Assembly: GCA_002179805.1 (NCBI GenBank)
Contig: NAVB01004571.1
Span: 1 to 12,345 of the forward strand
Direction of reading: 5' to 3'
DNA length: 12,345 nt
DNA from: Acanthamoeba lenticulata
Taxonomy: Eukaryota > Discosea > Longamoebia > Acanthamoebidae
Shown here piece by piece: positions 6,289-12,345 of the stretch (positions within the stretch are counted from its first letter, which is position 1; every line of letters starts with the position of its first letter). The notes under the pieces are model-generated. The model had not been told where the DNA came from, searched no databases, and saw only the letters and a list, made by a program, of their open reading frames with translations. A program made the position numbers and the translations under genes.

Positions 6289-8783
6289 CTATGGGCCGTA
6301 TGGCGAAGGCCGACGCGCAGAGGAGGAGGAGGATGAGGAGAAGGAGGAAGAAGAAGGAGATGACGAGGGAGAACGCGACGAGGAAGAGGTCGATGGCGGC
6401 GACTCCCCGCCAAAGCGGGTGCGTGTTGGCGCAAACTGGGAAGCGGAGGACGCGCTCGACGATGTGGAAGACGAAGACGACGGCATGGACGAGGAGGAGG
6501 AGGACGGGGAAGACAAAGCAGAAGCAGAAGCAGAAGCAGCAGCAGGATGAGGAGGAGAAGGATGAATAGGATGAAGAGGAGGAGGTTGCTCGACGACGGG
6601 CTGCAGCGGGCTCGGGTCGACCAGGCAGCCCCACGAATCGAGCACCTCGCCCTCGCGCAGGCGGCCCTTCTTCCACTTGCGCACGATGATCAGGGAGTGC
6701 TTCATCTGCACACACATGCGCGCGTGAGTCGCACGCTTATGGTCGAAAAAAGTATTTTAAAAATGGATAAAAATTGATATTGATTAAAACAAAAAAGGAA
6801 GAAAATGACGCACGAGGCCCTCCTCGTTGAAGAAGAACTGGGTGGTGTCGACGGTGCGCCACAGGCCGCCATTCCTGTCGCGCAAGAGGTGCGCGAAGCT
6901 GTAGGGCGCGCTGATCGACATCGGTTCCCTGTGCGTCGTGTGCATGTGCATGTTTGGGTAAGCTGTCAGTCAGGATGACATAACCCAAACCAATGAATAA
7001 ATTGTATATATATTTATAAATTGGGATATGTACTTGTCAAGCATGATCGACGGGAGATGTTGGCGGGCGCGCTCTTGGATGACCAGCACCCGGCTTGCTG
7101 GTGCCCCAATCAATTGCTCCTATTTTATTATTTTATTTTTGCATTAATTTTTTAAATAATCGAGCATAAACGATCCGCCAATCGGAGGCGCGTACCCATG
7201 GCCACTGGCTGAGTTCGCACATGGCGCGCGAAGCGTAGGTGATGACCGGCGGCGATTGGTCATACACCGACGCCACCGTGCAGACCACCATCGGCAAACT
7301 GTCCACCATCACCATCACCAGCATCACGACCATCGCCATCGTCATCATCATCATCACCATCATGCATGATGGCGCACGAAAGGCGGGAAGAGGACCCAAA
7401 GTCGATGGGGACGACGCTGTTGAGGCGCGGGTAGTCCTGCAGGAACGGCAGCTCGCGCCGCAGCCTCGTCTCCAGCCCGTGAAGCAGCGACGACGATGAT
7501 GATGATGATGAGGATGATGAGGAAGATGATGAGGATGATGAGGATGAGGAAGGAGAAGAGGTGGGAGAGATGATGGCAAGTGGAGGTGAAGAAGAAGAAG
7601 AAGAAGAGGAGGAAGAAGAAGAGATGCGGCGGAGGTCGGCCCGGAGCGAGCGCATGGCGTCGTCGAGGGCCGCTTGCTGGGCCTGCATGGCGCGCATCTC
7701 GGCCCGGAGCTGCACGTTTTCGGCCTGCAGCCGCGCCGTCTCGGTGGTCAGCGCCTGCACCGCGCTCATGAGCATGCTCACCGTCGCATGCGATGATGCA
7801 TCGACCGATGGTGGCCCCGACGCTGTCGCCGTCGTCGTTGTCGTCTTCACCCTCGTCGGCAGTGGCGTCGCTGCTGCAGCCGGCCACGCCGACGCGGCCT
7901 CGGCCCGCGGCCCGCGGCCCGGTCGTGGCTGGGCGGACCAGGACGGCGGCGGCGCCGACGACGACATGGGGGTTGTTGAGGTGGTGGCGGTGGTGGTGTG
8001 CGCCTGGGGCGATGACGCGGCGGATGGCGGTGGTGGGGCGAGATGCATGACCGCGCCATCGCACGACAGAAGCGGAAAATGCATCAAAGGGAACAACGGC
8101 AGAGGCGGGAAACGCGTTCCTGCTGCTGCTGCGGCTGCGGCCTCCTCCTCTTCCTGGAAAGGGTGCTGGTGGTGATAGGGCGGATGTTGTTGCTGCTGCT
8201 GCGTGTAGAGATGTTGGTGATGAGGAGGAAGATGGTGATGGTGGTGATGGTGGAGTTGCTGTTCGGCCTGCGGTGGTTCACGAGAGCGCTTGTGGCCCGT
8301 AGTTGCCCACGACCGCGGTTGTTCCAGCTCGTAAGGAGACTCCTTTTGCGAAGATGGTGGTGGTTGCGTTGTCGCGTCGTGGCACAGGTGGGTCCGCCCC
8401 CTCTCCACGCACCAGCCGCATGGCCGTCCTCTAGCGTGGGGGGGGGGGGCACGACAGGAGCATGTACATGACCGCGGCCACGCAAGGGCACGTGTGTTTT
8501 GATTAGATTAAAACAGAAAAAGAAAATAGAAAGAAGAAGAAGAAGTCAAACTGCTCAGCTGCATGACCCCATCTGTCTCTCTTCATCTTTCAGGAGAGGA
8601 GGACATGAAGGAGAAGGGGGGGGGGCGAGGAGTGACGAACCCATCGCAAGCGGCCTGCGAAACGATGCAGAAGTTGCAAGCCGTCGCAAACGGCGGTGCG
8701 GCGGGAAACCAACTGGGCAGAGCTGAACCAGCAGCTGCTCCTCCTCCTCCCCGCTGCGTACGCGCAAGTCGTTTCCTCTCCAT
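6289..8783 (-). CDS. Zn2Cys6 / coiled-coil / PAS-like transcription regulator TF-B
   Basis: Probable nuclear DNA-binding regulator, paralogue of TF-A and TF-C. Minus-strand exons in order are 8783-8641, 8430-7396, 7298-7196, 7119-7034, 6928-6814 and 6705-6289, totalling 632 codons. Introns are all GT-AG (210, 97, 76, 105 and 108 bp). Exon 1 gives CNFCIVSQAACD (Cys36, 39, 46); exon 2 adds GRPCGWCVERGRTHLC (Cys52, 55, 64), completing C-x2-C-x6-C-x5-C-x2-C-x8-C. A His/Gln- and Ser-rich linker leads to a coiled coil at about 265-315, a poly-Ser run, RRELPFLQDYP, and a PAS-like domain at about 390-494 (SPPVITYASRAMCELSQWPW, EQLIGAP, HLLRDRNGGLW). WKKGRLREGEVLDSW and a Ser/Pro tail follow. The start is the only ATG in the open stretch before the first cysteine pair. 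It is convergent with the aminotransferase and divergent from TF-C. Family and structure are strong; target and signal are unknown. Confidence 0.87.
7496..7626 (-). repeat. Trinucleotide repeat region encoding a Ser-rich tract in TF-B
   Basis: GAT/GAG/GAA-type triplet runs on the plus strand read as long serine runs (ATC, CTC, TTC and TCA type codons) on the coding strand, between the coiled coil and the PFL motif. The length probably varies between strains. Confidence 0.7.
8431..8640 (-). other. TF-B intron that splits the zinc cluster
   Basis: A 210-bp phase-2 GT-AG intron lies after the CxxCx6CD half (donor GTTCG at 8640) and before the GRPCGWC half (acceptor TAG at 8433-8431). A run of 12 C residues on the minus strand (8449-8438) forms the polypyrimidine tract just before the acceptor. 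Confidence 0.85.
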
Positions 8784-9363
8784 CGCCTCGTGCTTTCAAG
8801 ACAGACAGAGACAGAGAGAAGAGCGCTGGTCGAGTACAACTGGTCTTCTTTTGCGCGGTGTGGGAGAGATGACAAGGGCTCGGCGTGTTCCGGCTTCGCT
8901 TTGCAACTGGTTCTGTGCGTCAGTGGGCGTCATCGTGCATAGACTTCTGGTGCGTAACCGAATTGCGAAACTGTTTTTGACTGACGCGTGCTGTCTTTAG
9001 CGCCCCGAGTTTCTCTTTGGCCCGGGTGGGCGCCGAGGTTCATTCAAGAGACCGTGGAGCTGATCGGCGACGGGTCAAATTGGCGGCCCTCCCCCACGGT
9101 TGGTTGGGTCAAGTGGCACTTTGCCCTTTTCGAGGTTGTTTGTTGGCACTGGTCCCTGCTAAATTGTACCGCAGAGTGTCCTAGGCCTTTGCGTGCAACT
9201 CTTCTGCCCGCCCCAAGCTTCTGCTGCCTGAAACGTAAGAGCTCTCTTCCCCAGTCCCCTACCTCGCTACAACACACACCGACCCCCCTGCGGGCCACCG
9301 CTTGATTTTTGGATTGCGGACAAGTAGGACGAGAGAAGAAGAAGAGACACATCGACCGCATCG
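8784..9363. promoter_or_regulatory. Shared divergent promoter region of TF-B and TF-C
   Basis: A 580-bp spacer lies between the proposed start codons of the head-to-head paralogues, with no gene in it. The side next to TF-B carries short GA-rich repeats (GACAGACAGAGACAGAGAGAAG). No clear TATA box or long inverted operator was found. Both genes probably draw their promoters, and perhaps common control sites, from this stretch (inference). Confidence 0.5.
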
Positions 9364-12311
9364 ATGCTGGCGCAGGACCGAGGAGGATGCAACTTTTGCA
9401 CGGTTGCGCGAATCTCTTGTGACGGGTACCGGCCCTTCCCTCTCTCTCTCTCTTTTGAGAGTGCCTTGTTCTCGATTCCTTTTCTCGCGGTTTCTTCTTG
9501 TTGTTGTTCTTGGTTCGTCATTTCGTTTCGTTCTTTTTCGAATCTCCTCCCCAGCACGGCCTTCCTCTCCTCTTCGTCTGCGCCCTGGCCCCTCGCCAGC
9601 CGCAAGCCTCAACTCGCGACACACCCGCTCTTGTGTGCTTGTTGCTCCCTGTCACCACCGGACCACCACAACCTAAAGCGGCCAACACGTGGGGGGCAAG
9701 GCCGCCCAAGTTTCCTTTTTTCGGGTTTCGTTTCGCTTATGTTTCAATTTTCTTTTCGAAACACTTTTTCTTTGTTTTTTGGTGTCGTTCCGACCTGTTC
9801 CAGGTGCCCTGTTCTCCCGGCAGCAGCCGCCAAAGGAGCCTTTTCTTCCCTTTGGCTAACGGGGGACAGAAAGCTTTTGCGCTCCCGTTTGTCCGTCCGC
9901 CCGCGGCACCTCACCGTGGCCTGTGTGTGCGTGCGCTGGTGGGGTGGTGATATGTGGCTGGCTGCAGAAAACAACCGTGTAGCCACTGCGTGGGCAAAGG
10001 CCACCCCCACCTTTGCTCTAACGTCATGCGCCCCACACCTTCCTCTTCTTCCTCTTCCTCTTCCTCTTTGGGCCCCTATCCGACCGGCGCGTTTGTGTCT
10101 ACCGCAACTTCCTCTTCTTCTTCATCTTCCTTTACTTCTTCTTCTTCTTCGCCAGTCACGTCGATGGACAACTTCCTTGCCAGCCTCGCCGCCCCGTTTG
10201 CCCATCACTTCTCGTCGCTGCCACGTGGAGAGGCGGCCCTCCAGCCGCAGCAGCCCCACCACCAGCCCCACCATCAGCCGGCTTTCGCCACGGCCGCCCC
10301 GGCAACTCCAGCTGCCGCGACGACACCAACGGCAACGGCGGTGGTGGCAACACCGACGACCAAAGCCAAGCGCAGGCGGCGCAGCGCAGATCACGGGCCC
10401 GAGGGCCTCGTGGCGTCCAGGCCGCTCGCCGCCGCCGACCAGCTGGTGGCCGGCGACAGCAACCACCACCACCAGCAGCAGCAGCAGCAGCAGCACAGCC
10501 CCGCCGAGCTGGACGCGCTGGTGCGGGCTGTGGAGGCGCTCACGCTCGAGTTGAAGGTGCTGCGGGATGAGGGCGCCCAGCTGCGCAGCCAGATGGTGAC
10601 CATGAAAGACCACCTCAACACCACCGAGCAAGCGCTGGCCGCCCTCCGCGCCGACTACGAGCGCCAGTTCCAGGCGCAGCTACAGCGCGCAGTCAGTAGT
10701 CCCCAGCAGGGTCCTCTTCCTGCTGCAGCTGCTGCTGCAGCTGCCCAGCCGGTCGTCGTGGCGCCGCGCGCGTGGCCGCAGGCGCTGATCACGTGCCCGC
10801 CCTCGATCGCGTGGCCGCCCGACTCGTCTGCGCCCCCGGCGGAGGTGCTGCAGGAGCTGCCCTTCCTGCGCGAGTACCCCGACTTGACCCACCTCACCGT
10901 GCCCGACTTCCGCTTCCCGGTGGCCGTGTGTTCCCTGGCGTCTGTCTTTGACGCGCGACCGCCCACCATCATCTACGTCAACGCGGCCATGTGCCAGCTC
11001 AGCGAGTACTCCTGGGTGAGCTGCTCCCCTTTTTTCTTCTTGAGCGGCAACAACGCTGCTGATCCCCCAATCCGGAGACGTTCTATTTTTTCTCTCTTGA
11101 GATATCTCGCTCTGCGTGCTGATCACGGGAGAGCTGGTTTCTCGTGTAGAATCAACTGCTCGGCGAGCCGATGACCAAGCTGGTGGTCATGCAGGAGAAG
11201 AAGCGCCGCCAGTTGAGCCCCAACTACATCAAGCGGTACGTACTTCTCGGCCCGAGAGTGTGTCTCGGCTATGTTTGTTTTTGTCCGTTGCTAGGCAATG
11301 AATGTTGCGTGGAATTCATGGTATGCGTGGCTAACGGAATGCGTGGAATGCTGCGAGTAGCGAGCCAAAGACGTTGAGCCCAAAGATGCAGTTCAACCAC
11401 CTCCTGCGCACCAAGAGCGGCCGTCTCCTGCGCTCCACGTCCGACGCCATCCAGTTCTTCTACGGTGACGGCGGCTGCGTGCGTCCTCCTTTTCCTGCCT
11501 TTTTCGCGAGTTCTGTCCACACGTCGAGCTGACAACCAAAACGGAACAGATGAAGCACTTCTTGATGAACGTGTTCGAGTGGGAGGCCGGTCAACTGGGC
11601 GAGGGCGAGGAGCTCGATCGCTGGGTGGCCGTCGTCGACCCGCCACGCGGGCCGCCGCTGGCCTGCGTGCCCTTTGACACCGCGGTCTTGGAAGCCGAGG
11701 CGGCATCGTCGTCGTTGTCGTTGTCATCGTCAAGCTACCCGGCGGCCGTGTACTCGCCCACAATGGAGCACATCCTCGCGAGCCTCCTCGAGTCCTCCGG
11801 CCGCCACATCATCGCCTCCCCTTCGCCGCCCTCGACCCCGTCCTCCTCTGCGTCCTCCTCGTCGTCGGCCTCGCCGAGCCTCACCTACTCTTCGTCCGCC
11901 ATCACGGCACCGACGACGTCGTCGTCGTCGTCCTCTTCATCTTCCTCGTCGTCAGCAGCTTCTTCACCAGCATCCTCATCCTCCTCATCCTCCTCATCGA
12001 CGACAACAATGATGGCGTCGAGCGCACTGCCGTCGTCGTACATCCCGCTCTACGTGGGCCCCGACGCGACGAGCCGGTTCGGCATGAACTCGCCCCGGCT
12101 GCCACCAGCCGGGCCGGCCGCCGTGGGCGACCCGACCACCGCCAACTTGGCGTCGCCCTTTGCCGCCGTCTCGACGCCGTCCTCGGCGTCATCGTCTTCG
12201 TCGACCTCGCCTGTCGTGCCGACGAGGTCGCGGTCGCCGTCATCCACCGCGCCCGGCTTGAACAATACGAACGGCCGGAGCGGCGGCGGCAGTTCGACGT
12301 GGCCCTTGTAG
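9364..12311 (+). CDS. Zn2Cys6 / coiled-coil / PAS-like transcription regulator TF-C
   Basis: Probable nuclear DNA-binding regulator, paralogue of TF-A and TF-B. Exons 9364-9425, 9968-11015, 11150-11235, 11361-11478 and 11550-12311 give 691 aa; all four introns are GT-AG (542, 134, 125 and 71 bp). Exon 1 encodes MLAQDRGG and then CNFCTVARISCD (Cys9, 12, 19). Exon 2 continues KQPCSHCVGKGHPHLC (Cys25, 28, 37), for C-x2-C-x6-C-x5-C-x2-C-x8-C. A Ser-rich linker, basic KAKRRRR and a Gln run precede a coiled coil at about 200-265. QELPFLREYP leads into the PAS-like domain (about 323-438: PPTIIYVNAAMCQLSEYSW, NQLLGEP, HLLRTKSGRLL), then WEAGQLGEGEELDRW and a Ser-rich tail. The intron that TF-A and TF-B have just before the PAS domain is absent. 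AATAAA lies 28 bp past the stop. The prediction is strong because every junction restores homology with the paralogues. Confidence 0.88.
9426..9967 (+). other. TF-C intron that splits the zinc cluster
   Basis: At 542 bp this is the longest intron in the window: phase 2, donor GTACCG, acceptor GCTGCAG. It contains a CT-repeat near 9438-9454 and a long T-rich stretch near 9712-9785. The frame from the start codon stays open through the whole intron but then enters the wrong frame of exon 2. An in-frame TGA at 9948-9950 blocks extension of exon 2 upstream. Confidence 0.85.
11700..12008 (+). repeat. Ser-codon microsatellites in the TF-C tail
   Basis: Runs of TCG/TCC/TCA/TCT codons, including TCGTCG and TCCTCA blocks near 11918-12000, encode long serine stretches. 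Mixed synonymous codons suggest the serine content is tolerated or favoured and is not only recent slippage. Confidence 0.7.
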
Positions 12312-12338
12312 CATTAATCCAGTATTTGATAAAATAGA

Positions 12339-12344
12339 AATAAA
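12339..12344 (+). terminator. Candidate polyadenylation signal of TF-C
   Basis: AATAAA lies 28 bp after the TAG stop at 12309-12311, in an AT-rich stretch at the window edge. Confidence 0.6.
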
Positions 12345-12345
12345 T

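Noticed and set aside
8438..8449. Poly-G/poly-C run taken as a frameshift or assembly error that destroys the TF-B zinc cluster.
   Set aside because: Read as coding it gives a broken cluster. It fits better as the polypyrimidine tract of an intron whose upstream exon, with the missing three cysteines, was found at 8641-8783.
9364..10554. Open frame of 396 codons from the TF-C start codon straight through the 542-bp intron.
   Set aside because: After the first zinc-cluster half it becomes Leu/Ser/Pro low complexity and enters the wrong frame of exon 2. Splicing at 9425/9968 instead completes a perfect Zn2Cys6 cluster.

Overview
The window is nuclear DNA from a GC-rich, intron-rich eukaryotic microbe. 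Acanthamoeba is the most likely source (inference). The evidence is short GT-AG introns (71-542 bp), AT-rich spacers between very GC-rich exons, AATAAA-type polyadenylation signals, a secreted protein with three CBM49-like domains resembling the Acanthamoeba cyst-wall 'Luke' lectins, and fungal-type Zn2Cys6 regulators with homopolymeric Ser/Gln/His tracts.

Layout: (1) 19-2402, plus strand: the 3' part of a Zn2Cys6 / coiled-coil / PAS-like regulator (TF-A), whose first exon lies outside the window. (2) 2839-4152, plus: an intronless secreted triple-CBM49 lectin with a TATA box at 2746-2752. (3) 4399-6139, plus: six-exon phosphoserine aminotransferase. (4) 8783-6289, minus: six-exon paralogous regulator TF-B, tail-to-tail with the aminotransferase. 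(5) 9364-12311, plus: five-exon paralogous regulator TF-C, head-to-head with TF-B across about 580 bp.

The main result is that the three regulators are one gene family, and none is visible as a single open frame. After splicing by hand, TF-B (632 aa) and TF-C (691 aa) share the order zinc cluster, linker, coiled coil, a PFL[RQ]xY motif, a PAS-like domain, a W-x2-G-x-L-x-E-x-E-x-L-D-x-W motif and a low-complexity tail. In both, a phase-2 intron cuts the zinc cluster exactly between Cys3 and Cys4, so each half lies on its own exon. TF-A has an acceptor at the same place and phase. Two further introns are shared by all three genes; one is missing only in TF-C and another only in TF-A. The order resembles that of the fungal Ert1/AcuK-type Zn2Cys6-PAS regulators, but no target or signal can be read from the sequence.

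The lectin and the aminotransferase are not evidently linked in function to the regulators. Their position between paralogous regulator genes may reflect local duplication of the regulators rather than an operon-like unit.
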